Positions 51,964 through 61,301 are shown, counted from the first letter of the stretch. The stretch: 64,000 bases of DNA from Lachnospiraceae bacterium (GCA_019424135.1 JAHYZZ010000010.1:8030-72029), one strand, 5' to 3'. The notes: generated by a model not told the origin, from the letters alone. Numbers and translations: made by a program.

Positions 51964-54342
51964 ATGGGAACTTTACGCGGTATGAATGAAAGAATTCAAA
52001 AGCTCAGAGAGATCAGTGTCAACACACCTGTACATATTGATCTTGAAAGAGCAAAAATCGAGACAGATTTCTACAAAGAAAATGACGGGAAATATTCGAT
52101 TCCGGTTATGAGAGCTTTAACTTTGAAAGAGTATTTCTCCAAAAAGACGCTTTATCTTGGAGATGGAGAGTTGATTATAGGAGAAAAAGGAAAGGATCCA
52201 CAGGCTTCTCCTACATTTCCGGAGCTTTGCTGCCACAGCGAGGAAGACATGGTCGTTATGAGCGAGCGTGAGCTGGTATCTTTTAAAACGACAGAGGAAG
52301 ACCGCAAACTTCAAAGAGAAGAGATCATTCCTTACTGGACAGGAAGAAGTATGAGAGAGAAACTGCTCTCCAGAATGACCCCAGAGTGGCATGACTGCTA
52401 TGAAGCCGGTATGTTTACCGAGTTTATGGAGCAGAGAGGACCAGGACATACCTGTGGCGGTGAACAGGTATTTACCACCGGATACATGGATTACAAAGAA
52501 AAGATCAAAAAGGCAATGGATGAGTTGGATTATATCAATGATCCAGAGGCACTTGACAAGTGTGAAGAGCTCAAGGCGATGGATATTGCCTGTGACGCCG
52601 TGATCATCCTTGGAGAGCGTTATCATAAGCTGGCCCTTGAGATGGCAGAAAAAGAAGAAGATGCCACAAGAAAGGCAGAGCTTCTTCAGATCGCAGCCAA
52701 CCTGGAGGTTGTTCCGGCACACAAGCCGCAGACATACTGGCAGGCAATCCAGCTGTACTGGTTCACACACCTTGCAGTTACAACAGAGCTGAATCCTTGG
52801 GACGCGTTCAGCCCGGGAAGACTGGATCAGCATCTGTATCCGTATTATCAGAAAGATGTAGAGGCTGGTATTCTTGACGATGAGAAAGCACTTGAACTTC
52901 TGGAGTGCCTGTGGGTAAAATTCTATAATCAGCCGGCGCCTGTAAAGGTTGGAATTACTTTGAAGGAAAGTGCAACTTATACAGACTTTGCAAATATCAA
53001 TACAGGAGGAGTTACTCCGGACGGCCGCAACGGTGTCAATGAGGTAAGCTATCTGATCCTGGATTGTATGGATGAGATGAAATTGGTTCAGCCAAACTCT
53101 AATGTAACCATCAGTAAAAAGACTCCGGCCAAATTCTTAAAGAGAGCCTGCGAGATTTCCAGAAAGGGTTGGGGACAGCCTGCTTTCTATAACACAGAAG
53201 CTCAGATCATGGAGCTTGTCAATGCAGGAAAAGAGCTGGAAGATGCAAGACGTGGCGGTTCTTCCGGATGTGTAGAGACTGGAGCATGGGGAAGCGAAGC
53301 ATATATCCTGACCGGATATCTGAATATTCCGAAGGTATTCCAGCTGACATTGTTTAATGGATTTGACGAGTACAGTGGAAAACAGCTTGGCCTGAAGCTG
53401 GGATATGCAAAAGACTTCAAGACATTTGATGAACTGTGGGCAGCGTTTAAGAAACAGCTTGAGTATATTGTAGACGTTAAGATCCGTGGAAACAACGTGA
53501 TCGAGAAACTGTATGCAGAAGATATGCCGGCGCCTTGTCTGTCTGTCGTGACAAATGACTGCATTTCTAATGGAAAAGACTACAATGCAGGCGGCGCAAG
53601 ATACAATACCAGCTATATTCAAGGCGTTGGTATCGGAACAGTTACTGACTGTGTTGCTGCTATCAAATATAACGTTTATGACAACAAGAACTTTACGATG
53701 GAAGAGCTGATCGAGGCTATGGAACATGACTATGAAGGTTATGATGCCATCTACCGTATGGTTCATGATAAGAGCCCGAAATATGGTAATGATGATGATT
53801 ATGCAGACAGCATCATGCAGGATATCTTTGAACTTTACAGAAGCACCATCACAGGACGTCCGAACATGAAGGGTGGAAAATACGGCGTAGATATGCTGCC
53901 AACGACCTGCCATGTATACTTTGGTGATGTCATTCTTGCAACAGCAAACGGCAGAAAGGCTCATAAACCGGTATCTGAGGGTATTTCTCCAGAAAAATCT
54001 GCAGATACACACGGACCGACAGCTGTTATCAAGTCCTGCTCCAAGATGGATCATCTTGCAACAGCTGGAACATTGCTGAACCAGAAGTTCACACCAGATG
54101 TGGTAGCTGGTGAAGAAGGTCTTAATAACATGGCAAGCCTGATTCGCTCCTATTTCTCCATGGACGGACATCACATTCAGTTTAATGTAGTTGACCGTCA
54201 GACTCTGATTGAGGCTCAGAAGCATCCAGAAGACTACAAGGATCTGATTGTTCGTGTAGCCGGATACAGTGACTTCTTCCGTAATCTGGATAAGCCGCTC
54301 CAGGATGAGATCATCAACCGTACAGAGCAGTCTTTTAATTAA
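51964..54342 (+). CDS. hypD: Glycyl radical dehydratase, probable trans-4-hydroxy-L-proline dehydratase (HypD)
   Basis: Glycyl radical enzyme of 792 residues. Catalytic Cys 436 and the general-base Glu 438 are in GGSSGCVETGAWG; the radical glycine is Gly 767 in VRVAGYSDF. The N-terminal half (GDGELIIGEKG, AGMFTEFMEQRGPGHT, TTELNPWDAFSPGRLDQHL, PAPVKVGITLKESATYTDFANINTGG) matches what I remember of Clostridioides difficile HypD closely enough to favour 4-hydroxyproline dehydration to pyrroline-5-carboxylate over glycerol, propanediol or choline substrates. A proC gene, often adjacent to hypD, is not in this operon. GGAGGG precedes the ATG. Not the hydrogenase-maturation HypD. Confidence 0.85.
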   Translation: MGTLRGMNERIQKLREISVNTPVHIDLERAKIETDFYKENDGKYSIPVMRALTLKEYFSKKTLYLGDGELIIGEKGKDPQASPTFPELCCHSEEDMVVMSERELVSFKTTEEDRKLQREEIIPYWTGRSMREKLLSRMTPEWHDCYEAGMFTEFMEQRGPGHTCGGEQVFTTGYMDYKEKIKKAMDELDYINDPEALDKCEELKAMDIACDAVIILGERYHKLALEMAEKEEDATRKAELLQIAANLEVVPAHKPQTYWQAIQLYWFTHLAVTTELNPWDAFSPGRLDQHLYPYYQKDVEAGILDDEKALELLECLWVKFYNQPAPVKVGITLKESATYTDFANINTGGVTPDGRNGVNEVSYLILDCMDEMKLVQPNSNVTISKKTPAKFLKRACEISRKGWGQPAFYNTEAQIMELVNAGKELEDARRGGSSGCVETGAWGSEAYILTGYLNIPKVFQLTLFNGFDEYSGKQLGLKLGYAKDFKTFDELWAAFKKQLEYIVDVKIRGNNVIEKLYAEDMPAPCLSVVTNDCISNGKDYNAGGARYNTSYIQGVGIGTVTDCVAAIKYNVYDNKNFTMEELIEAMEHDYEGYDAIYRMVHDKSPKYGNDDDYADSIMQDIFELYRSTITGRPNMKGGKYGVDMLPTTCHVYFGDVILATANGRKAHKPVSEGISPEKSADTHGPTAVIKSCSKMDHLATAGTLLNQKFTPDVVAGEEGLNNMASLIRSYFSMDGHHIQFNVVDRQTLIEAQKHPEDYKDLIVRVAGYSDFFRNLDKPLQDEIINRTEQSFN

Positions 54343-54363
54343 AATGATAAATATGTAGTAAAC

Positions 54364-54401
54364 AACAAGGCCGGGGCGCTGTGATGTCCCGGTCTTGTTT
54401 T
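54364..54401 (+). terminator. Terminator after the glycyl radical enzyme gene
   Basis: AACAAGGCCGGG pairs with CCCGGTCTTGTT (12 bp with one G-U pair), followed by TTG. The T run is partly inside the stem. Confidence 0.75.
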
Positions 54402-54450
54402 GTCAGCGGTTCCGTGGTAAGGTAGAAACTGGAGAAAGGAGAGATCTTTT

Positions 54451-55866
54451 TTGGGAGAAATACAAAATCTGCTGCTTGACTTTTCACATACTTATCCGGC
54501 AGGAAGCGAAACAAAGGCACAGGGACTAAAAAGAATCGATATGAGTGACATCACAGGGACTGCTATGTACTGCTCACCTGAGGCGGAAGAAGAGATTCGA
54601 AGACGGCTTGGGCCATACGGAGCAGAGGGTGTACATTTCCTTGACAATGGGAACTATCATTATGTGACGAAATTTTTTTTGGAAAAAATACGGATTCCCT
54701 TTACGTTAGTGTTGTTTGATCATCACAGTGATATGCAGCAACCGTTGATTCATGGATTGACAGGGTGTGGAAGCTGGGCAGGGGAGGTATTCTGGAACCA
54801 TCCCTACCTAAAACAGATGATTTTGATCGGCCCTGATCCAGAAACGATAGGGGAACTCCCGGAAGAGAGGAAGGAAAAACTGGTCTGCATCAGTATGCAG
54901 GAGATTGAAAAGACATCGGCAGAAAAGGAAAGAAAGAAGATTGATATGACCCTTCCTGTCTATCTATCTATTGATAAAGATGTACTGAATCATTATTATG
55001 CCAGAACTAACTGGAATCAAGGTAATATGTCGGTGGAAACGTTAAGAAAGCTGATTTTGGAAGTGTTTATGCATCAGACTGTGATCGGTGCCGACATTTG
55101 TGGAGAGTGCAGCCTTCAGGAACCATTTAATATTTTTTTGGAAGACACGAGGATCAATCATATGACAAATAAATTATTGTATCAGTTTATCTCTTCAAAG
55201 ATAGAGTTTGAGGAGTATTTTCCGGTTATGCGCAAACTGCCTATGGATCAGCAAAAAAAGATTAAGGAAGCCGTGGCGAAAAGGACAGTAACAAAGGGAA
55301 CGGTCGTGTATGGGGAAGCTTCGGAGTGCACGGGGCTTCTGGTTGTCCATTCTGGTATGCTAAGGGCGTATATCCTCTCTGAGGAAGGGCGGGAAATCAC
55401 ACTTTATCGCCTGTTTGAGAGAGATGTCTGTTTGTTTTCCGCATCTTGTATGCTGTCTGGTATCCAATTTGAAATTACGATTGAGGCGGAAAAGGATACT
55501 GAGTTCTGGATCATTCCGGTAAAGGTCTGGAAAGAGTTGATGGAAGAATCTACGGTATTGTCTAATTACACCAACGAGCTTATGGCAGACCGGTTTACGA
55601 ATGTGATGTGGCTGATCGAACAGATTATGTGGAAAAGTTTTGACAAACGACTGGCAGAATTTCTGTTGGAAGAGATGCAGGTAGAGGAGACAAAGACTTT
55701 GAAACTGACCCATGAGGTAATTGGGAATCATCTGGGGACAGCGCGCGAGGTTGTAACAAGGATGCTTCGTTATTTTCAGCAGGAAGGCCTGGTGAAATTG
55801 TCCAGGGGAACCGTGGAGATTACAGATCCTGACGGACTGGAAGCATTGACAGAATCAGAAAAATAG
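54451..55866 (+). CDS. Fusion of an arginase/ureohydrolase-fold domain to a Crp/Fnr-type regulator
   Basis: One continuous 471-residue frame. Residues 1-250 look like an arginase-family domain with the binuclear metal ligands in place: His 70 (GNYHY), Asp 90, His 92 and Asp 94 (FDHHSDMQ), Asp 175 and Asp 177 (LSIDKDVL), and GADICGE near 213-219. Residues about 253-471 are a complete Crp/Fnr protein: cyclic-nucleotide-binding-like beta roll (TGLLVVHSGMLRAYILSEEGREITLYRL), dimer helix, and HTH (LTHEVIGNHLGTAREVVTRML). No Fnr-type N-terminal cysteine cluster is seen. TTG start with AAAGGAG 9 bases upstream. It follows the glycyl radical operon after a terminator. Confidence 0.85.
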   Translation: MGEIQNLLLDFSHTYPAGSETKAQGLKRIDMSDITGTAMYCSPEAEEEIRRRLGPYGAEGVHFLDNGNYHYVTKFFLEKIRIPFTLVLFDHHSDMQQPLIHGLTGCGSWAGEVFWNHPYLKQMILIGPDPETIGELPEERKEKLVCISMQEIEKTSAEKERKKIDMTLPVYLSIDKDVLNHYYARTNWNQGNMSVETLRKLILEVFMHQTVIGADICGECSLQEPFNIFLEDTRINHMTNKLLYQFISSKIEFEEYFPVMRKLPMDQQKKIKEAVAKRTVTKGTVVYGEASECTGLLVVHSGMLRAYILSEEGREITLYRLFERDVCLFSASCMLSGIQFEITIEAEKDTEFWIIPVKVWKELMEESTVLSNYTNELMADRFTNVMWLIEQIMWKSFDKRLAEFLLEEMQVEETKTLKLTHEVIGNHLGTAREVVTRMLRYFQQEGLVKLSRGTVEITDPDGLEALTESEK

Positions 55867-55872
55867 AAAAGA

Positions 55873-55910
55873 AAAGCACAGTCTCTGGAGGGAAAGGCTG
55901 TGCTTTCTTT
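55873..55910. terminator. Bidirectional terminator between the fusion gene and trxA
   Basis: AAAGCACAG pairs with CTGTGCTTT around a 16-nt loop, with CTTT after it on the plus strand and an A-rich stretch on the other side. Confidence 0.75.
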
Positions 55911-55916
55911 GTCGTT

Positions 55917-56222
55917 TTAGATCATTGCAAGAATCTGTTCCTTTGGTTTTGCTCCGGTAGAGCGGTTGACCATCTGACCGCCTTTAAATACAGCCAAGGT
56001 AGGAATGCTTAAAACCCGGAACTGTGAAGCCAGATCTCTTTGTTCATCTACATTGATTTTGCAGACTTTGATGTCCTTTCGCTCCTGGGCAATCTCATCA
56101 ACAAGAGGAAGAACCATCTGGCAGGGTCCGCACCAGCTTGCCCAGAAGTCTACCAGAACGGGTTTATCGGAATGCAAAACTTCCTGTTCAAAATTTTCTT
56201 TATTAATATTGATAGCTGACAT
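55917..56222 (-). CDS. trxA: Thioredoxin
   Basis: 101-residue thioredoxin with the classic W-C-G-P-C active site (Cys 31 and 34 in FWASWCGPCQM), a central Asp in PVLVDFWA and the cis-Pro in VLSIPTLAVFKGG. Monocistronic, no thioredoxin reductase gene adjacent. AAAGGAGG lies upstream of the ATG. Possible cytoplasmic reductant for Bcp in this window. Confidence 0.96.
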   Translation of the reverse strand: MSAININKENFEQEVLHSDKPVLVDFWASWCGPCQMVLPLVDEIAQERKDIKVCKINVDEQRDLASQFRVLSIPTLAVFKGGQMVNRSTGAKPKEQILAMI

Positions 56223-56281
56223 ATTTTTGTCCTCCTTTTTCTTTCTTTTTCTTTGTTGTGTTAAGAATACCAGGTTTCTGA

Positions 56282-56310
56282 TTGAGTTTCTGTGACTAAG
56301 TCACTATAAT
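56282..56310 (+). promoter_or_regulatory. Promoter of brnQ with a perfect palindrome in the spacer
   Basis: TTGAGT, 17-base spacer, TATAAT. The spacer contains GTGACTAAGTCAC (56292-56304), a perfect 13-base palindrome directly against the -10, the classic position of a repressor operator. Which regulator binds is not known. Confidence 0.7.
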
Positions 56311-56335
56311 AAAAAGAAAATGGGGAAATGATGAC

Positions 56336-57691
56336 ATGAAGAAACTGACATTGAAAGAAACGATTTTTGTGGCAAGTATGCTGTTTGGCATGTTTTTTGG
56401 GGCGGGGAATTTGATTTTTCCGGTATCTATGGGACAGATGGCCGGGAGCCATATGTGGCGGGCGGCAGCAGGATTTCTGGTTACGGGTGTAGGGATACCA
56501 CTTCTTAGCGTGGCGGCCCTTGGCATCAGCCGTGAAACGGGGTTACATGGCCTAAGCAGCAGGGTGGGAAAGAGATATGGGTATTTTTTCACCTGTGCGC
56601 TGTATCTGACCATCGGACCATTTTTTGCGACGCCGCGTTGTGCTTCAGTTTCTTTTACGGTAGGGATAGAAAGGTTGTTGTCAGAGAAAGGGACGTCCGG
56701 CCTAGATCATTTCTGGTGGCAGGCCGGCTTTTCCCTGCTTTTTTTTGCGATCGTCTTGTTCTTCTCCTTAAGACCTGGACAAATCTTAACTTGGATCGGA
56801 AAGATATTCAATCCGTTATTTCTGGTGATGCTGGGGGTGTTGGTCGTCCGTGCTTTGACAGTCCCTATGGGCACGCCATCAGAGATAGAGCCGGTAGGGG
56901 CCTATGAATCTGGAGCATTTTTTACAGGGCTGCTGGAAGGCTATAACACGATGGATGCCTTGGCAGGACTGGCATTTGGGATTGTAGTCATCGATGTGAT
57001 TCGAAGGCTTGGAGTAGATGAGCCGATGCAGATTGCAATGGGAACGGTTAAGGCAGGCGCCTTTAGTTCTTTACTGATGGCAGGGATTTATGTTCTGGTG
57101 ACCATGACAGGAGCCCAGAGTCGGGGAGTGTTCCAGGCAGCGCAAAACGGAGGAGAGGCTTTGGCGCAGATCGCGGACTATTATTTTGGCGGTGGGGGTA
57201 TGATGATGCTGGCAGTGCTGGTAACGGTCGCCTGTCTGAAGACCGCGATCGGGCTTACCACCAGCTGCAGCGAGGCATTTCAAGAGATGTTTCCCCGTGG
57301 CCCCAGATACCGGTCCTGGGTGATAGGGTTTGTATCCCTATCGTTTTTGACAGCGAATCTTGGTCTGGATGCCATCGTCGCTTATGCAGTGCCGGTGCTG
57401 ATGTTTTTGTACCCTCTGGCCATTGTGCTGGTGCTTTTGACCCTGTGTGGGAAATGGTTTGACAATGACAAGAGTGTGATTAGGTGGACGATTGCATTGA
57501 CCGGTGCAGCGGCGGTCATTGATTTTCTGAGAACTTTGCCTGAGGCAGCCAAAGATTTCTTGCATATGAACGGAATCGTTGCGGTGGCAGAAGAAATACT
57601 GCCTCTTTCAGAAAAAGGATTAGGATGGATCCTTCCGGCGGCGGCAGGGCTGTCCATCGGCTTGCTGGTTCGATGGAAAAAGAAAAGATAG
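56336..57691 (+). CDS. brnQ: Branched-chain amino acid transporter BrnQ (LIVCS family)
   Basis: Cation-coupled uptake of leucine, isoleucine and valine. Twelve membrane spans; typical FGMFFGAGNLIFPVSMGQMAG at the N terminus, TIGPFFATPRCASVSFTVGI near residue 85 and EGYNTMDALAGLAFGIVVID near 205. 451 residues. Promoter with palindromic operator upstream; the C-S lyase gene follows 19 bases downstream. Imported branched-chain amino acids can be turned into branched 2-oxoacids, substrates of the oxidoreductase further right (inference). Confidence 0.94.
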   Translation: MKKLTLKETIFVASMLFGMFFGAGNLIFPVSMGQMAGSHMWRAAAGFLVTGVGIPLLSVAALGISRETGLHGLSSRVGKRYGYFFTCALYLTIGPFFATPRCASVSFTVGIERLLSEKGTSGLDHFWWQAGFSLLFFAIVLFFSLRPGQILTWIGKIFNPLFLVMLGVLVVRALTVPMGTPSEIEPVGAYESGAFFTGLLEGYNTMDALAGLAFGIVVIDVIRRLGVDEPMQIAMGTVKAGAFSSLLMAGIYVLVTMTGAQSRGVFQAAQNGGEALAQIADYYFGGGGMMMLAVLVTVACLKTAIGLTTSCSEAFQEMFPRGPRYRSWVIGFVSLSFLTANLGLDAIVAYAVPVLMFLYPLAIVLVLLTLCGKWFDNDKSVIRWTIALTGAAAVIDFLRTLPEAAKDFLHMNGIVAVAEEILPLSEKGLGWILPAAAGLSIGLLVRWKKKR

Positions 57692-57710
57692 AAATATTCA
57701 GGAGGTTGAG

Positions 57711-58889
57711 ATGAGTAAGGTAGTATATAAAGACAGAAAGCATACAAATTCGACAAAATGGGATGACTGTAAGGAAAAATTTGGAAAAGAGGACTTACTT
57801 CCCCTGTGGGTAGCAGACATGGACTTTGAAGTTCCAGAATGTGTCAAACATGCCTTGAAAGAGTATGTGGAATTTGGCGTGTTTGGATATTACAAGCCGT
57901 CGGAAGGATATGAAGAAGCATTTATCAAATGGGAAAATACCTGGCACGACTATGAAGTAAAAAAGGAATGGATTCGTTTTTCGCCAGGGGTTGTTCCTGC
58001 AATAAACTGGATGATTCAGATATTGACAAAGGAACAAGATAGCATCATTATTATGCCGCCGGTATACTATCCATTTAAAGATGCATTAGTCAACAATCAC
58101 CGAAAAGTGGTGGAGAGCCCTCTAAAGCGTACGGAGGAAGGGTATCAGATGGATTATGAAGATTTTGAACAGAAGATTGTGGATGAAGATGTTCGGTTAT
58201 TCATACTTTGCTCCCCACATAATCCGGTAGGAAGAGTCTGGAAAACAGAAGAGTTGAGAAGAGTGCTGGATATCTGCCTTAAATATCATGTCTATGTGAT
58301 CGCAGATGAAATCCATCAGGACCTGATTATGAAAGGGCATCGTCATATGGTGGCTGCATCTGTCGGCACATATGATGAAATATTGATTACGCTGACTGCG
58401 GCAACCAAGACCTTTAATCTGGCATCCTGCAAGAATTCCATTTTGATCATTCCTGACCAGAAATTGAGGGAAAGGTATGATGAATATTTGAACCGGCTGC
58501 GGATCAAAGGAGGGAATGCATTTGGCTATATTGCCGTGGAGAGTGCTTACGCAGGCGGACGAGAATGGTTGGAGGAAGTACTGGAAATTGTCGAAGGAAA
58601 CTATCATTATCTTCGAGACACGCTGGAAGGGGTTTTGCCAAAAGTCTGGATCTCAGATCTGGAAGGGACCTATCTGATGTGGATCAACCTTGGAGCTTAT
58701 TTGCGCCCGGAGGAGATAAAGTCTGTAATCTGTGATCAGTGCGGTCTTGGAGTAGATTACGGTGCATGGTTTGGAGGAGGGGAAAACGAGGAATTTATCC
58801 GTGTCAATCTTGCAACGTGCAGGGAGAATATTGAACAGGCAGCAAAAAGGATCATCGAAGTGTTAAAAAGTAGAAAGCAAAGTGAATAG
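57711..58889 (+). CDS. PatB/MalY-type PLP-dependent C-S lyase (aminotransferase fold)
   Basis: Fold-type I PLP enzyme of the cystathionine beta-lyase/MalY-PatB subgroup. It opens with the family's WDDCKEKFGKEDLLPLWVADMDFEVP; SPHNPVGRVW, the cofactor Asp in VIADEIHQDL and the PLP Lys in LTAATKTFNLASCKNS are present. 392 residues. AGGAGG lies 5 bases before the ATG. Likely cleaves cystathionine or cysteine to pyruvate, ammonia and a thiol; true aminotransferase activity is an alternative. Confidence 0.92.
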   Translation: MSKVVYKDRKHTNSTKWDDCKEKFGKEDLLPLWVADMDFEVPECVKHALKEYVEFGVFGYYKPSEGYEEAFIKWENTWHDYEVKKEWIRFSPGVVPAINWMIQILTKEQDSIIIMPPVYYPFKDALVNNHRKVVESPLKRTEEGYQMDYEDFEQKIVDEDVRLFILCSPHNPVGRVWKTEELRRVLDICLKYHVYVIADEIHQDLIMKGHRHMVAASVGTYDEILITLTAATKTFNLASCKNSILIIPDQKLRERYDEYLNRLRIKGGNAFGYIAVESAYAGGREWLEEVLEIVEGNYHYLRDTLEGVLPKVWISDLEGTYLMWINLGAYLRPEEIKSVICDQCGLGVDYGAWFGGGENEEFIRVNLATCRENIEQAAKRIIEVLKSRKQSE

Positions 58890-58912
58890 AAATGCAGGCA
58901 GATGAAGAGGCT

Positions 58913-58963
58913 AAAAATACCCCCGGGAATTGGTAAGATGTTCCGATTCCCGGGGGTATTTTT
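58913..58963. terminator. Strong bidirectional terminator
   Basis: An 18-bp perfect stem (AAAAATACCCCCGGGAAT and its complement) with a 15-nt loop and T/A runs on both sides separates the C-S lyase gene from the convergent IclR gene. Confidence 0.9.
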
Positions 58964-58990
58964 TTCTTTTTCGAATTGCGTGCGAAAGCA

Positions 58991-59773
58991 TTAAAAATCC
59001 AGATAATTATAACCCAGTTCAATCGATATAGAGCGGGCAAGAGCAATGATTTCTGTTGTTAGTTCTTTACGCTCCTGTTCGATTTCCGCAGTCGTGGCGG
59101 AGAAACTCACAGAAGCGATCACTTCTCCAGATATATTAAGAATAGGAGCAGCAATACATGCCCGGTTCAGCATTAGTTCGTCTGTTTCAAAAGAGTATCC
59201 TTGCTGGCGGAAAAGTTTTAGCTGTTCTATCAATTTCTTTTTATCTGTAATCGTCTTATAAGTGAACGCTTTTAGATCAATATTATTTAAGTGCTGTTCC
59301 AATTCCTCTTCATCCAGATAGGATAACAGAAGTTTCCCACAGGCGGAAGCATATGCAGGAAGTACCTGACCCTGGACAAGGGTAGGGATAATGGAAATAT
59401 CCTTACATAAGATGATCAGCGCCACGGCATTTGGTTTTAAAACAATGACATTGATTTTAATCGTGCGGGTTTTGGAAAAATTCATGATCTGTTTTTCAGC
59501 AGCCAGCAAGAAAGGGTATTTATGACGATACATGTTTCCAAGATTATACATCTGATACCCCAGAGAATATTTGCCGGTTTTTGGATCTTTTTCCACATAA
59601 TTTTCTCGCTCCAGAGAATTAATGATAGACTGGGCGGTAGCGCGGTTAATAGCCAGTAGTTTTGTGATTTCTGCAATGTTGAAAGACTCGCCTTTATTGG
59701 CTAAAATCTCCAGAAGATGGAGGGCACGGTCCAGACTTTTGTTCGTTGGTGTGATGGATGTGTTTTGACTCAT
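58991..59773 (-). CDS. IclR-family transcriptional regulator
   Basis: N-terminal winged HTH (SLDRALHLLEILANKGESFNIAEI; AINRATAQSIINSLERENYV) and C-terminal IclR effector domain (LPAYASACGKLLLSYLDEEEL; RQQGYSFETDELMLNRACIAAPI; SVSFSAT). 260 residues. AGGAGG precedes the ATG. Divergent from the transporter and oxidoreductase cluster, which it most likely controls in response to a small organic acid (inference). Confidence 0.93.
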   Translation of the reverse strand: MSQNTSITPTNKSLDRALHLLEILANKGESFNIAEITKLLAINRATAQSIINSLERENYVEKDPKTGKYSLGYQMYNLGNMYRHKYPFLLAAEKQIMNFSKTRTIKINVIVLKPNAVALIILCKDISIIPTLVQGQVLPAYASACGKLLLSYLDEEELEQHLNNIDLKAFTYKTITDKKKLIEQLKLFRQQGYSFETDELMLNRACIAAPILNISGEVIASVSFSATTAEIEQERKELTTEIIALARSISIELGYNYLDF

Positions 59774-59899
59774 CCCAAATCCTCCTGTATGACTGTTATT
59801 TTCATTATTATACCATAAAAAATCAAAAGAAACATTAGAAATCTTGAATTTTATTTTATAGCGCTAGGAAACTGCTAAAAAAACAATCATACAATATCA

Positions 59900-59919
59900 T
59901 TATTATAAATACATAATAA
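59900..59919. promoter_or_regulatory. AT-rich inverted repeat between iclR and the transporter
   Basis: TTATTAT and ATAATAA are inverted around 6 bases, 30 bases upstream of the transporter -35. It could be an IclR operator, but the AT-rich composition makes chance plausible. Confidence 0.3.
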
Positions 59920-59948
59920 CGTTAAAATATAAACTAATATATAAAATG

Positions 59949-59977
59949 TTGACATATGGATTACAATGCAATAGAAT
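59949..59977 (+). promoter_or_regulatory. Predicted promoter of the SLC13/2-oxoacid oxidoreductase operon
   Basis: TTGACA, 17-base spacer, TAGAAT. Confidence 0.75.
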
Positions 59978-60026
59978 AGTGATAGCAATTATATCGGATA
60001 AGAAAAAGAAAGGAGTGAAGAAGTAA

Positions 60027-61301
60027 ATGGAACAAAGTACAATTGCAATTATTATTGTCATCATTGCAATTATTCTGATGATCACAGAAGTAATCCCCCT
60101 GGCAGCAACCATTATGTTGGCTGCGGTTGCAATGAGTATCGCCGGAATTCAGGAATTGACGGTATCTCATGAAGCTTTTGGAAGTACGACAGTTGTATTT
60201 CTGGTAGGGATGATGATCATTGGGAATGGTTTGTTTGAAACGGGCGTGGCTCAAAGCTTGGGAAAATATCTGTTTCGAACGAAGATTGCGCAAAATGAGC
60301 GGATGCTGATCGTCGCAATCGTATTGATTGCCGGTATCTTGTCTGGTTTTACTAGCAATTCGGCGGTTGTAGCGATGATGATGCCCTTGATCGCATCGGT
60401 GGCATACAAATCTGGAGGAACGATCAAGCAAAAAAATGTTCTGATGGCTCTTGGTGTGGCGGCTGCAGTAGGGGGAGGCATCACACTTTCCGGATCCACC
60501 TCCCAGCTGGTGGCACAGGGAATTCTGGAAACGACAGAAGGCGTCCGAACCATGACGTATTTTGAGATGGGAAAGGTGGCACTGCCTCTTTTGATTGTTA
60601 CGGCAGTTTATTTTGCAACGATTGGCTATAGCATTGAGAAAAAGGTCCTTAACTTTGAAGAAGAAATCAATGAAGAGATCATGCCGGATGAAAATCAGAA
60701 GTTTGTGCCATGGAAAAAGTGGCTGTGCGGAATCGTAACGATTCTGGTGCTTTTAGGATTTATCTTCGGTGTCTGGAACATTGGGTTCGTAGCTCTTGTG
60801 GGGGCAACAATTTTGCTGGCAACGAAATGTCTGGATTACAAAAAGGCAATCAAAGGTGTGGACTGGAATACCGTTATTATTTTGGGCGGGGCCCAGGCAA
60901 TGGCGGCAGGACTTGACAGCAGCGGAGCAGGCGCTAGGATCGCCAATAGAATCCTAAGTCTGTGTGGAGGAGAGAATGCTTCTGCATTCGTGATCATGGC
61001 GGCAATGGTAGCTATCACATTGGTTTTGACGAATGTGATGTCGAATACAGCCTGTGTAGCAATGATGACGCCCATTGCCATTTCGGTGGCAGCGGCAATG
61101 GGGATAGATGCCTTAAGCCTGATTATACCGATGGTAATTGCTTCTCAGTGTGCGGTAGCGACTCCGATTGGAACCCCATGTATGACACAGGTTCTGGTGG
61201 CAGGCTATCGTTTTAAGGATTATTTGAAAGTTGGAGTACCATTGGGAGTAATATTGCTGATCATAACGATTGTTTTATCACCAATGATGTATGGATTATA
61301 G
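60027..61301 (+). CDS. SLC13/DASS-family anion transporter
   Basis: Sodium- or proton-coupled carboxylate (or sulfate) transporter. About eleven membrane spans; paired SNT-like motifs typical of the family appear as GFTSNSAVVAMMMPLI near residue 113 and NVMSNTACVAMMTPIAI near 343. 424 residues. The first gene of an operon with a 2-oxoacid:ferredoxin oxidoreductase, which makes a di- or 2-oxo-carboxylate the likely cargo (inference). Confidence 0.9.
   Translation: MEQSTIAIIIVIIAIILMITEVIPLAATIMLAAVAMSIAGIQELTVSHEAFGSTTVVFLVGMMIIGNGLFETGVAQSLGKYLFRTKIAQNERMLIVAIVLIAGILSGFTSNSAVVAMMMPLIASVAYKSGGTIKQKNVLMALGVAAAVGGGITLSGSTSQLVAQGILETTEGVRTMTYFEMGKVALPLLIVTAVYFATIGYSIEKKVLNFEEEINEEIMPDENQKFVPWKKWLCGIVTILVLLGFIFGVWNIGFVALVGATILLATKCLDYKKAIKGVDWNTVIILGGAQAMAAGLDSSGAGARIANRILSLCGGENASAFVIMAAMVAITLVLTNVMSNTACVAMMTPIAISVAAAMGIDALSLIIPMVIASQCAVATPIGTPCMTQVLVAGYRFKDYLKVGVPLGVILLIITIVLSPMMYGL

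Noticed and set aside
53137..54225. 362-residue minus-strand open frame over the glycyl radical enzyme gene
   Set aside because: It lies wholly inside a clearly coding gene on the other strand and resembles no family; its length reflects codon bias of the sense gene.
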